Of a stretch of 43,605 nt of DNA, positions 32,485 through 40,324 are shown one piece after another. The DNA comes from JANYJA01 sp038229055. Its GTDB lineage: Bacteria; Acidobacteriota; Terriglobia; Bryobacterales; Bryobacteraceae. The notes below the pieces were generated by a model. It did no database searches. It worked only from the letters and a program-made list of their open reading frames with translations, and was not told the origin of the DNA. Location of the stretch: contig JBBROU010000028.1 in the NCBI GenBank assembly GCA_038229055.1, positions 1 to 43,605 on the forward strand, written 5' to 3'. Both the position numbers and the translations under genes were made by a program. Position 1 is the first letter of the stretch. Every line of letters begins with the position of its first letter.

Positions 32485-33723
32485 TTAGTTCCGATGACTC
32501 AGCGCCTTTTGCGGCACCAGCTCGCGCGACAACGCATCGAGAAACAGACCGACGTCCGTCACCACGCCCACCGCCTGCCCCGTGCCGCGATCGCTCACCT
32601 TCGTCGCCACCGCCGGATTAATGTCCACGCAAACAATCTTCACCCAGCTTGGCAGCATGTTTCCGGTGGCGATGGAATGCAGCATCGACCCTAAACAGAG
32701 CACCAGTCCCGCGCCCTTCAACTGCGCGGCGTAAGCATCCTGCGCCGCATTCATATCAGTGATGGTATCGGGGAGCGGCCCATCGTCGCGCAAGCTGCCC
32801 GCGAGCACATACGGCACGCCGTTCTTCACGCATTCATACATCACGCCGGATGTGAGCCGCCCCTGTTCCACCGCCGCCTTGATGCTGCCCGCATGATAAA
32901 TTGCGTTGATGGCACGCATGTGATTGCGATGCCCGTGCTCTTCCTGGCGCCCGTCCGACACTCGCACGCCGAGCGATGTGCCGAGCAGGGCGGCTTCGAT
33001 GTCATGCACACCCAGCGCGTTGCCGCTCAGGACCGCATGGACGTACCCCTCGCGAATCATGTCCGAGAGACCCTTCACGCCGCCGGTGTGCACCACCACG
33101 GGGCCGGCCACCACGACCACTCTCAGGCCCTGGTCGATCGCCTGGAGAACCAGCGCCGCCGTCTGCTTGACCGCCGTATCCACCTGCCGCTCGGACGAGA
33201 TGCCGTTCGACATGAACGCAAATGCGAGCCGGTCGCGCTCCTTAGCCTCAGGCACCACGCGAATGCCGCGCATGCCGACGACGACGGCATCACCGGCCTT
33301 CACGTCGCGAAGGCGGCGGCACTCCGCATAGCCGTCCTTCACGATAATTAGCGCGTCCATGCGCTGGTTGCGCGTCTCCAGCCACTGCCCGTTATGGCGC
33401 ACCAATGTGCGATGGTTGGTCGTCGAATAGAAATCGTCGGGCGCGCAGCGGTCGCAATCCACCGCTCCCAGTTGCGCGTCACCGGGATCGATCGGCGAAC
33501 ATCCCAGCCCCAGCAAATGCTGGAGCAGATGCTCCATGGAATCCGAATCCGGCGCTTCCACCCTCATCCGCAGATAGGACGGCTCGCCATTCGTGCGTCC
33601 GATCTGGAACTGCTCCACCTCGAACCGGCCGTTGAATTCAACCACCTTATCGAAGATCTCCTCCATGATGTGGGAGTCGATCAGGTGGCCTTGGGCCTCG
33701 ACAACTTCCTGAAATTGCATCAA
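32485..33723 (-). CDS. TIGR00300 family protein (LOR/SDH domain; possible ornithine cyclodeaminase)
   Basis: 412 residues. The N-terminal half has the LOR/SDH bifunctional-enzyme conserved domain (QFQEVVEAQGHLIDSHIMEE, FEVEQFQIGRTNGEPSYLRM), and the C-terminal half a Rossmann-like region (VVVVAGPVVVHTGGVKGLSD, AVLSGNALGVHDIEAALLGT, GLVLCLGSMLHSIATGNMLP, VCVDINPAVATKVSDRGTGQ). The archaeal member from Methanococcus maripaludis is known as an NAD-dependent ornithine cyclodeaminase, and cyanobacterial relatives carry this part fused to an arginine dihydrolase. A role in ornithine to proline conversion is therefore likely but not proven. No arginine-pathway genes lie nearby. Confidence 0.85.
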   Translation of the reverse strand: MMQFQEVVEAQGHLIDSHIMEEIFDKVVEFNGRFEVEQFQIGRTNGEPSYLRMRVEAPDSDSMEHLLQHLLGLGCSPIDPGDAQLGAVDCDRCAPDDFYSTTNHRTLVRHNGQWLETRNQRMDALIIVKDGYAECRRLRDVKAGDAVVVGMRGIRVVPEAKERDRLAFAFMSNGISSERQVDTAVKQTAALVLQAIDQGLRVVVVAGPVVVHTGGVKGLSDMIREGYVHAVLSGNALGVHDIEAALLGTSLGVRVSDGRQEEHGHRNHMRAINAIYHAGSIKAAVEQGRLTSGVMYECVKNGVPYVLAGSLRDDGPLPDTITDMNAAQDAYAAQLKGAGLVLCLGSMLHSIATGNMLPSWVKIVCVDINPAVATKVSDRGTGQAVGVVTDVGLFLDALSRELVPQKALSHRN

Positions 33724-33771
33724 CGATTAGTGTAGCGTGAGAGGCAGTCAGGCACGGGCCGGCGGAACGGT

Positions 33772-34659
33772 CTATTTCGCCAGATATCCGTGCCACACGC
33801 CGGCGGCATCGATATAGTGGCCTACGAACACGCCCGAGTTATCAATGGCGCCAATGGTCGTGTTCGTTGCTCCCGGATAGTCAATAAGCGACAGAACGCC
33901 TTTTTTCAGCATAAAGCCATGTGCCAGACCAGCGGTGTCATCATAAGTCCCAACGATCACCCCTAAGTCGTTGATACCTTCGGTGAAGGTATACGTAGAG
34001 CCAGGCACGTCGTAGCTTTTCAGCGTTCCCGATGCCAGTCGAATCAAACCGTGAGTTACGTTGCTCGAGTCCATCCATTCTCCGACGGACGTATTATTTT
34101 TGTTGATCCCTTCCAGCGCTGTACTTACCGCACCTGGGTAAGTTACCGCCGTCAATGTGCCAGCCACGGAAATAAATCCCTGGTTGGGGGAAATGGAATT
34201 TCCAAAAATCCCAGTGAAATTCCCGTTGTCGTTGATTCCAAGGACAGCCGTCGAGTACGGCCCGGGGTAGTTATAAGTTGTGTAAACGTTCTTGCTGAGA
34301 AAGAATCCCCGGTATGTATTGGCCAACGAATCGAAAAACTCACCAACCGTAGTTCCCGGCTTGTTCACACCGTAACACACCGTGAAATTACCGGTATCGT
34401 TCGGGTCGACTATCGGGGAGATGATGCGTCCGCTGGCCAGCCGGAGGAACCCTTTGTTGGCACCCGTTGAATCGGTGTAGGACCCTGTTATGACGCCTGC
34501 ATTGGAAATGCCGGGAACGTGGATGGTGACTGCGCCGGGAACATCGAAAGAAGTAAAAGTATAAGTCGCGGCGGTTGTGGGCTCGGAATCCTGTGCGAGC
34601 ATGGCAACTGCGGGAAGAAATGCAATGACAGCGAAAAACGGGGTGCTATTTCGGAACAT
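33772..34659 (-). CDS. Secreted HAF-like repeat protein
   Basis: 295 residues with a signal peptide (FRNSTPFFAVIAFLPAVAML). The mature part consists of about six repeats of ~40 residues with the pattern FDVPGA..T...GIN..G.I.G.Y.D..G..HGFL: examples are TSFDVPGAVTIHVPGISNAG, TYNYPGPYSTAVLGINDNGN, TAVTYPGAVSTALEGINKNN, SYDVPGSTYTFTEGINDLGV and SLIDYPGATNTTIGAIDNSG. HAF-type repeats are plentiful in Acidobacteria with no known activity, probably a beta-propeller for surface display. It has its own promoter (34702-34730) and an AGGAG ribosome site 5 bp from the ATG. Confidence 0.85.
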   Translation of the reverse strand: MFRNSTPFFAVIAFLPAVAMLAQDSEPTTAATYTFTSFDVPGAVTIHVPGISNAGVITGSYTDSTGANKGFLRLASGRIISPIVDPNDTGNFTVCYGVNKPGTTVGEFFDSLANTYRGFFLSKNVYTTYNYPGPYSTAVLGINDNGNFTGIFGNSISPNQGFISVAGTLTAVTYPGAVSTALEGINKNNTSVGEWMDSSNVTHGLIRLASGTLKSYDVPGSTYTFTEGINDLGVIVGTYDDTAGLAHGFMLKKGVLSLIDYPGATNTTIGAIDNSGVFVGHYIDAAGVWHGYLAK

Positions 34660-34701
34660 GAAATCTCCTGGGTCCTGCTGAATTGATTGCCGGTCACGAT
34701 T

Positions 34702-34730
34702 AGTATACAGGCGTCTTGCAATTGCGCCAA
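34702..34730 (-). promoter_or_regulatory. Sigma-70-type promoter of the HAF-repeat gene
   Basis: On the minus strand: -35 TTGGCG (34725-34730), a 17-bp spacer, and -10 TATACT (34702-34707, 5/6 to consensus), about 43 bp upstream of the start codon at 34659. It lies in the only gap (90 bp) between this gene and the toxin-antitoxin-like pair. Confidence 0.6.
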
Positions 34731-34749
34731 GAGAAAAATGTAGCGGGAC

Positions 34750-34986
34750 TTAATAGATCGGGGAGTCGGGGATGTGGGCGAAGCGCGGGTCCGGCTCGGG
34801 AACTTCAAACTGGTCGGCTTGAATCCAGACCGGTTTGCCGTCGGCGAAAATAACGATCGGTGTTCCGTTCCGTTTATGCATGGCTAAAGCGCGTCGCGAC
34901 GCTTCTTTCAGAGCCGCGTCAATCATCGTCCAATCACGGATAATCTCCTCGATCGGCTGTGTGCGCTCAGTCTTTTGCATGTCCAT
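34750..34986 (-). CDS. Small partner (antitoxin-like) protein of a zeta-toxin locus
   Basis: 78 residues from ATG 34986 (or 34980). It starts with a hydrophilic segment and one long helix (PIEEIIRDWTMIDAALKEAS, RRALAMHKRN), then a short beta unit (GTPIVIFADGKPVWIQADQF). Small proteins of this shape occur directly after zeta-toxin-like kinase genes in many bacteria and are the presumed partner. It overlaps the 3' end of the frameshifted zeta gene by 20 bp. The reading frame is intact. Antitoxin activity is inferred from position only. Confidence 0.7.
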   Translation of the reverse strand: MDMQKTERTQPIEEIIRDWTMIDAALKEASRRALAMHKRNGTPIVIFADGKPVWIQADQFEVPEPDPRFAHIPDSPIY

Positions 34987-35561
34987 ATTGTCGCAGGAGT
35001 TCGTCCCATTCGTCATGATCGAAGACAACATCCGCGATCCCGGCACCGCCTTCCGCAATGCGAACCGCGCCGGTTTCCGGCGAGCTGTCGGAGATGACCC
35101 AGTGGGTTGCCAGTGGCGTATACAACTCAAAGAAGTTCTTCAATCCACCTTCATAGCGCTTTCGGATAGTTTCATCCGGCACGAAATGACCTCGATTTCC
35201 GACCCGGTCCTTCACGCGTTCGATACATGCGTCGGCCGAAGGCATATACAGAAAGAACAGGTGAAACCGATATCCCGATGCCATCAGCCCGCGAATCCAC
35301 GGCGCGAACGTCCGGCTGGCCAGCGTCGATTCAAACGCCACATCCACACGCTTATCCGTGAGCTGCTTCAACCGCTGCGGCATCAGCCGCCTAGCCTCGA
35401 AAGCGGCGCTTTCCGGCTGAAAGGCCGACAGGCCGCGCAATCACGTCCGCATTCACAAGCTCGTAAACGCTCAGTGCTCCGGTGAGCAGCGTTCGCGCCA
35501 CCGTCGACTTCCCCGCGCCGTTCGGTCCCGCGATCAAGATTAGATTCAGCCCGTCGATCAC
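34967..35561 (-). pseudogene. Zeta-toxin-like kinase with 2-bp frameshift near 35430
   Basis: From GTG 35561 (overlapping the amidohydrolase stop as GTGA) the frame reads LILIAGPNGAGKSTVARTLL (Walker A) and ELVNADVIAR, then goes wrong. The match resumes in another frame: GLSAFQPESAAFEARRLMPQ, VDVAFESTLASRTFAPWIRG, FHLFFLYMPSADACIERVKD, RVGNRGHFVPDETIRKRYEG. Adding two bases in the GCGCGG run (GCGCGCGG) restores NADVIARGLSAFQPE exactly, so a CG-dinucleotide slip is the simple cause. The restored product would be 198 residues, normal for zeta-type P-loop kinases, which phosphorylate UDP-N-acetyl sugars. As it stands the protein would end soon after the P-loop half and be inactive. Confidence 0.85.
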
Positions 35562-37036
35562 TTCGCAGCCCGCGCCTTCGCCACCATCTCTTTCACGTCG
35601 GCCAGCATAGTCGGCCCGTGGTAGGGAATGCCGTCCTTGATGGTCCATTCGACGCCGCCCGTGTGCACCACTTTGCCGTCTCGCAACGCCTCCACCCCCG
35701 TCGGATAAAGCACCTTCAGGTCTTCCAGCGGATTTCCGTTGATCACGATCAAGTCCGCCAGCCAGCCCGCGCGCACCCGCCCGATCTCGCCTTCTTTCCC
35801 TAAAATCCGCGCCCCATTTTGCGTCGCCTGCCGCATCACCTGAATCGTGTCGAAGCCTGCCTCCTGATGCAGTTCCATCGCGCGCAACAACCCGAATCCA
35901 TACATCTGGTAAATGAAACCCGCATCTTCGCCGATTCCGATCAGCCCGCCGCGCTTATCGAATTCGCGCAGCGCAGCCATCCAGATCCGGTAATTCTCTT
36001 TCCAGAATGTCTCATCGGTCGACGTCCATCCGAAAAAGTACGAGCCATGGTTCGCCGGATTTGGCTCGAAAAACTTCGCCAGGGTGGGATGCAGATAGTC
36101 TTTGAACCAGGGCTGCGTCTGCGCCCGCTGCAAATCGCGGCTGGCCTCGTAAATATCCAGGGTCGGATCCCATGCCACGTGCGCCGCCACCATGCCGTCG
36201 AGCACCTTCATGAGCCGGTCCTGATTCACTTCGCGCCACAGATGCCCTGCGTACCGGAAGCGATCGGTCTCGTTGTTGTAGTTGTACGATGGCGGAAAAT
36301 TCTGCACACCCTCTTCGAGCGCCGCATCGGGGATCCCGTACCAGTGCTCAATGCTGCGTGTTCCGAACTTGATGTCGTCCCACGCGTTGGTTTCTTCCAC
36401 GCCCACGTGATGCGCGACCGGCAGGTCCAGCTTGTGTGCCTCGTCCTCCATCGCCTCCATCACATCGCGATAGATTCCCAGTATCTTGATGCCGTCCGCA
36501 CCTTTGGCCTTGAGCGCGCGGACCAGTTCGCGCGCCTCGGCCGCATTGCGCGGGCCAGGGTCGCGCGTGAACATCGGGTACACATAGAGCCGCGGGCAGG
36601 CCACGGCTCCCGCTGCGCTCCTGGCCCGCAACGCCAGTGTCTTGTCCAGGTCGCTGCCGACGTCGCGGACCGTGGTGATTCCGCATGCGAGCCACCGCTT
36701 CAACTCGTAATCGAGCGGCTGCGCTGACCCTCCGCGCTCGTCCATCACATGCCCATGCAGATTTATCAACCCAGGTGCCACGTACTTGCCCGTGGCGTCA
36801 ATCTCGGCATCGCCGGGCTGGGGTGCCGCACGCTGCCGTTGTGCACCGCCGGGAATGACATCGGCGATGCGGTTATTTTCAATAACGATATCCTTCGGGC
36901 CGGCAGCGGGTGTTCCGTTGCCTTCGATGACCATCGCGTTCCGGATCACCAGCCGTGCGTAACGGTGCGGGGCAAGCGTCTGTGCCGTCGCGAGCCCAGC
37001 CAACAGCAGTGCCCAAAAGGGTGCTCGCGGAGTCAT
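35558..37036 (-). CDS. Secreted amidohydrolase (imidazolonepropionase-like)
   Basis: 492 residues with a signal peptide (PFWALLLAGLATAQTLA). The metal-dependent amidohydrolase fold is clear: RNAMVIEGNGTPAAGPKDIV (beta-sandwich), the HxH-type motif GLINLHGHVMDERG, VACPRLYVYPMFTRDPG, a central His (DLPVAHHVGVEETNAWD), the late Asp (IGIGEDAGF) and NGARILGKEGEIGRVRAGWL-ADLIVINGNPLEDL at the end. Substrates of this secreted acidobacterial group are unknown; dipeptides or cyclic amides are likely. The 4-bp overlap with the zeta gene places them on one transcript. Confidence 0.92.
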   Translation of the reverse strand: MTPRAPFWALLLAGLATAQTLAPHRYARLVIRNAMVIEGNGTPAAGPKDIVIENNRIADVIPGGAQRQRAAPQPGDAEIDATGKYVAPGLINLHGHVMDERGGSAQPLDYELKRWLACGITTVRDVGSDLDKTLALRARSAAGAVACPRLYVYPMFTRDPGPRNAAEARELVRALKAKGADGIKILGIYRDVMEAMEDEAHKLDLPVAHHVGVEETNAWDDIKFGTRSIEHWYGIPDAALEEGVQNFPPSYNYNNETDRFRYAGHLWREVNQDRLMKVLDGMVAAHVAWDPTLDIYEASRDLQRAQTQPWFKDYLHPTLAKFFEPNPANHGSYFFGWTSTDETFWKENYRIWMAALREFDKRGGLIGIGEDAGFIYQMYGFGLLRAMELHQEAGFDTIQVMRQATQNGARILGKEGEIGRVRAGWLADLIVINGNPLEDLKVLYPTGVEALRDGKVVHTGGVEWTIKDGIPYHGPTMLADVKEMVAKARAAK

Positions 37037-37043
37037 CTGGATT

Positions 37044-37424
37044 TCAAACTTGCCGGATTTCCAGAATTTTCGAAGTGGTAATGGTGCGGTGCGCCGGGTG
37101 CCGGAATTCCATGCACATACCGCGTCCGATGAAGCTCAGCTTCAGCATGGAGCCTCCCCAATTCGAGCCATCGACGGTCACCAGTGTCGGTTGCGGGCAG
37201 AAGCGTGGGTGCCCGGAAATCAGCGCCTTGCCGTCGCCATGATTTACCAGCCGGTAGGAGTGATTGAGGGTCTGCACTTCCAGCGTAGCGCCGCGCGGCA
37301 ATTCATCGAGGTACACGCCGCCTTCCACTTCCGCTTGAACTAAGTTGCGATTGACAGGGTCGCTCAGGTTTGGATGCGGGAGACTCAGGGTTCCCGTAGC
37401 AAGATTGCTGACCGGTCGCGGCAC
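37044..37424 (-). CDS. Unrecognised 126-residue protein
   Basis: 126 residues, mostly beta, no signal peptide. Segments such as GGVYLDELPRGATLEVQTLN, HSYRLVNHGDGKALISGHPR, NWGGSMLKLSFIGRGMCMEF and a final ITTSKILEIRQV suggest a compact barrel-like fold. It is 7 bp upstream of the amidohydrolase gene and 30 bp after GH88, all on the same strand, so it is probably in their operon. No family identified; start codon uncertain (the first 25 residues are less convincing than the rest). Confidence 0.6.
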   Translation of the reverse strand: MPRPVSNLATGTLSLPHPNLSDPVNRNLVQAEVEGGVYLDELPRGATLEVQTLNHSYRLVNHGDGKALISGHPRFCPQPTLVTVDGSNWGGSMLKLSFIGRGMCMEFRHPAHRTITTSKILEIRQV

Positions 37425-37454
37425 TCGATAACGATAATAACTCAGAAGCTGCGC

Positions 37455-38585
37455 TCAGTTCCCCAAAGACATCGCTCGATCCAGCGCTTCCATAAAAAAG
37501 TACTCGCCCCACATCACCGATTCCCCGACGCCTAAATCCTTGTGGAGATGGTAGACGCCGCCCTTCAGAATTCCTTCCCAACCCTCTTCTTCGCTCGAGG
37601 CGTAGTTGCGGCAAAGCGAGCCTACGATGTGATGCGCAATGCTCGCGTAAAACTCGGCTTTGAGGCGGTCCGTTGAAAGGCCAGCCAGTTGAAAAAGCCC
37701 TGACGCGGCTATTGCGGCGGCCGACGTATCGACTAGCAGCGGACCCGGCGCATGGAAATCCCATGGCGGAACGCCGTCCGCGGGCGTGTGTTCGATGTAG
37801 TAATTCGCGCAGGCCTCGGCGGTCTCCAGCAGCCGGGAATCGCGTGAATATTCGAATGCCGTGCCGAACCCGTACAGGGCCCAGGCCAGTCCGCGCGACC
37901 AGCACGAATCGCCGCGATATCCCTGGTGGGTGCTTTGCATCCGGAATTCGCCGGTCTCGGTGTTGAAAAGTCCCTCGTGAGCCGTCGAGCCGTCGCCGCG
38001 CACCAGCACCCTCCGCGTCGTCAAGCAGTGCCGCATCGCCGTATCCATCAACTCCAAATCTCCCGTTTCGAGAGCCGCATAGAAGATGATCCCGACGTTC
38101 ATCATGATGTCGATGAACAGCGATTCTTCCGAGATGAACGATCGCAGATACCCGCCCTTCTCGCGGAATCGAAGGGCCAGCGTTCTGCCTGCCTCCATCA
38201 GCACGTCGTTCTGTTCCTGGCTCTGGGTCATCTCGAACCAACGGTGATAGGTCGACATGAAGATGAAGCCGAGGTCGTGAACGTTACGGTCGAACTTTCG
38301 CGGCTCCAGCGTTTTGGTGTAGCGAATCGCCTGATCGAGCCACCAAGTTTCTTCGCCGGGGCCCTGCCGCGACGCGCGCTCGTGCTCGTAAACAATCCAA
38401 AGCATCCCCGGCAGAAAGCCGTCGCACCAATGAGTCCAGCTCTCGCCTTCATGCCTCCAGCGGCCCGCCACGGTGTACATCGGGTAGAAGTCCGGATGCT
38501 TCTCTATCAAGCCGCGCAGCTTGATTTTCGCCATTCGGAAAGCTTTCTCGAATAATACGGCATCCGGCGTATGCAATTCAATCAA
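37455..38585 (-). CDS. Glycoside hydrolase family 88 (unsaturated glucuronyl hydrolase)
   Basis: 376 residues, alpha/alpha-barrel. GH88 hallmarks: WTHWCDGFLPGMLWIVYE near residue 50, HDLGFIFMSTYHRWFEMT with the first catalytic Asp, THQGYRGDSCWSRGLAWALY with the second Asp region, and DFHAPGPLLVDTSAAAIAAS near the C-terminus. GH88 enzymes hydrate the double bond of unsaturated uronic acid ends left by polysaccharide lyases, here presumably in the cytoplasm (no signal peptide). No lyase gene is in the window. The start is 52 bp from the divergent SET gene. Confidence 0.93.
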   Translation of the reverse strand: MIELHTPDAVLFEKAFRMAKIKLRGLIEKHPDFYPMYTVAGRWRHEGESWTHWCDGFLPGMLWIVYEHERASRQGPGEETWWLDQAIRYTKTLEPRKFDRNVHDLGFIFMSTYHRWFEMTQSQEQNDVLMEAGRTLALRFREKGGYLRSFISEESLFIDIMMNVGIIFYAALETGDLELMDTAMRHCLTTRRVLVRGDGSTAHEGLFNTETGEFRMQSTHQGYRGDSCWSRGLAWALYGFGTAFEYSRDSRLLETAEACANYYIEHTPADGVPPWDFHAPGPLLVDTSAAAIAASGLFQLAGLSTDRLKAEFYASIAHHIVGSLCRNYASSEEEGWEGILKGGVYHLHKDLGVGESVMWGEYFFMEALDRAMSLGN

Positions 38586-38637
38586 AAGTGTTCTCCCATC
38601 CAGATTCTCGACTCATTATCGTTTACAATCTTGAAAA

Positions 38638-39084
38638 ATGCCTCGCCAGGAACCCCGCATCGACCCGCGTTACGCTTGCTTCAAAATTATTATCAAACCG
38701 TCTGGAATTCATCGTCATGGAATTTACGCGGGTGAGCCGATTCCCGCGCGCCGCAAGGTGATCGAGTACACCGGCGAGCGCATCAGCCGCAGGGAAACGC
38801 GCCGCCGCAGCGATCTCCAGGCCAACATGATCTATCTGTTCACGCTGGATAACTACTGGACTCTGGATGGCTCGGTCGGCGGCAGCGGCGCCGAGTACAT
38901 CAACCACTCGTGCGATCCCAACATCGCCACGTGGATCACTCGCGGGCACATCCTCTATATGAGCAAACGCCCCATTAAGAAGGGCGAGGAACTCACCGTC
39001 GACTATCACTTCGCGAAAGACATCGAAACCGTGATCTGCAAGTGCGGCTCGCAAAAATGCCGCGGCACCATCAATTTGAAGTAG
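38638..39084 (+). CDS. Bacterial SET-domain protein (predicted lysine methyltransferase)
   Basis: 148 residues, a complete small SET domain. The N-terminal GIHRHGIYAGEPIPARRKVI and EYTGERISRRE match SET-I; EYINHSCDPNIATWI is the NHSC SAM-binding motif; GEELTVDYHF carries the catalytic Tyr; and a post-SET Cys cluster follows (VICKCGSQKCRGT). The pseudoknot is intact, so activity is plausible. SET proteins are eukaryote-like but scattered in bacteria (Chlamydia, Legionella, Acidobacteria); targets here are unknown. A TACAAT box (38624-38629) lies so close to the ATG that the messenger may have almost no leader. Its 3' end overlaps the convergent enolase gene by 14 bp. Confidence 0.9.
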   Translation: MPRQEPRIDPRYACFKIIIKPSGIHRHGIYAGEPIPARRKVIEYTGERISRRETRRRSDLQANMIYLFTLDNYWTLDGSVGGSGAEYINHSCDPNIATWITRGHILYMSKRPIKKGEELTVDYHFAKDIETVICKCGSQKCRGTINLK

Positions 39085-40324
39085 CCAGTAACTGCCGGTC
39101 CTCTATTTCCAGCAGCCGATTGTATTTTGCCAATCTCTCGGATCGCGTGATCGACCCGATCTTGATCTGCCCGGCGCCCGAGGCCACGGAGAGGTCAGCC
39201 AGAAAATTGTCCTCGGTCTCACCCGAGCGTGCCGAAATCACCGCCCGGAAGCCCGCCTCGCGAGCCCGGTCGATCACGTCGAACGTCTCGGTCAGGGTTC
39301 CGATCTGATTCATCTTGACCAGCACGGCGTTGCCTGCTTTCTCTCGAATGCCGCGCTCCAGCCTGTGGCGATTTGTCACGAAGAGATCGTCACCGACGAG
39401 TTGTACGCGTGCTCCCAGCCGCTGGGTCAGGGCGCGCCAGCCATCCCAATCGTCTTCGGCAAGCCCGTCTTCAATCGAGACAACCGGATACCGGTCCACC
39501 CAGGAATTCAACAGTTCCGTCATTTCAGCGCTAGACAGAACGCGCCCTTCGCTGGTCAGACGGTACGCGCCATTCTGGTGGAAATGGGATGCTGCTAGAT
39601 CGATCGCGACGGACATGCGCGCGCCCGCGCGCCCGATGGCTTCGCACAGAATCGCGAGCGCCGTCTCGTTCGAGGGCAGCAACGGTCCCCAACCGCCTTC
39701 GTCCGCCACGCCCGTCAGCGTGTAGCCGAGCTCCTTCAGTAACTCGCCGGCCGCCCGATGCACCGCGACGACTGCTTCCAGGGAATCGGACGTCGAACCA
39801 TAACCTTGCGGGATCACCAGAAAATCCTGGACTTCGAAATTACGTCCAGCGTGCAGGCCTCCAGACAGAATGTTGACCATCGGAACCGGCATTGATGGCA
39901 CTCGCCGCGCTTCTCCAATGCGCGATAAGTGCGCAAACAGCGGAATGCCATTCGCCTTAGCCGCGGCGCGAGCGATTGCGCAAGAAACCCCGAGAATCGC
40001 ATTTGCTCCCAGCCGGCTTTTATTCCCGGTGCCATCCAACTCGATCATGCGACCGTCCACGGCGCACTGATCGCCGGCATCCCAGCCGCGCAGTTCCGCA
40101 GCCAGTTCCGTGTTCACGTTGGCTACCGCGCGCCGCACGCCCTTACCGGCGTAGCGCGCCGAATCGCCGTCGCGCAGCTCGCGGGCTTCATGCGTTCCGG
40201 TTGATGCGCCCGAAGGAACGCTCGCAGTACCGCTGACGCCGTTCTCGAGGTCCACGCGCACCGCGACCGTCGGATTCCCGCGCGAATCGAGCACTTCCCA
40301 ACCATGGATGCCGGCGATCTTCAC
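39071..40324 (-). CDS. Enolase paralogue with altered active-site residues
   Basis: 417 residues aligning over the full length of enolase. Present: WEVLDSRGNPTV, flexible loop SGASTGTHEA (S41), GGLHAG (H158), VADEGGWGP (E209), metal ligands D242 (AIDLAAS), E285 (VSIEDGL) and D312 (VGDDLFVTN), K337 (LVKMNQIGT). But the invariant SHRSGET is SARSGET, putting Ala at 365 where the substrate-binding His should be, and QEF is QDF (Asp167 for Glu). The end reads IKIGSITRSERLAKYN instead of the usual IKTGAPARSER. This fits a divergent second enolase, not the glycolytic one, though weak enolase activity cannot be excluded. It is coupled by a 4-bp overlap to the APH-fold kinase upstream. Confidence 0.88.
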   Translation of the reverse strand: MKIAGIHGWEVLDSRGNPTVAVRVDLENGVSGTASVPSGASTGTHEARELRDGDSARYAGKGVRRAVANVNTELAAELRGWDAGDQCAVDGRMIELDGTGNKSRLGANAILGVSCAIARAAAKANGIPLFAHLSRIGEARRVPSMPVPMVNILSGGLHAGRNFEVQDFLVIPQGYGSTSDSLEAVVAVHRAAGELLKELGYTLTGVADEGGWGPLLPSNETALAILCEAIGRAGARMSVAIDLAASHFHQNGAYRLTSEGRVLSSAEMTELLNSWVDRYPVVSIEDGLAEDDWDGWRALTQRLGARVQLVGDDLFVTNRHRLERGIREKAGNAVLVKMNQIGTLTETFDVIDRAREAGFRAVISARSGETEDNFLADLSVASGAGQIKIGSITRSERLAKYNRLLEIEDRQLLATSN

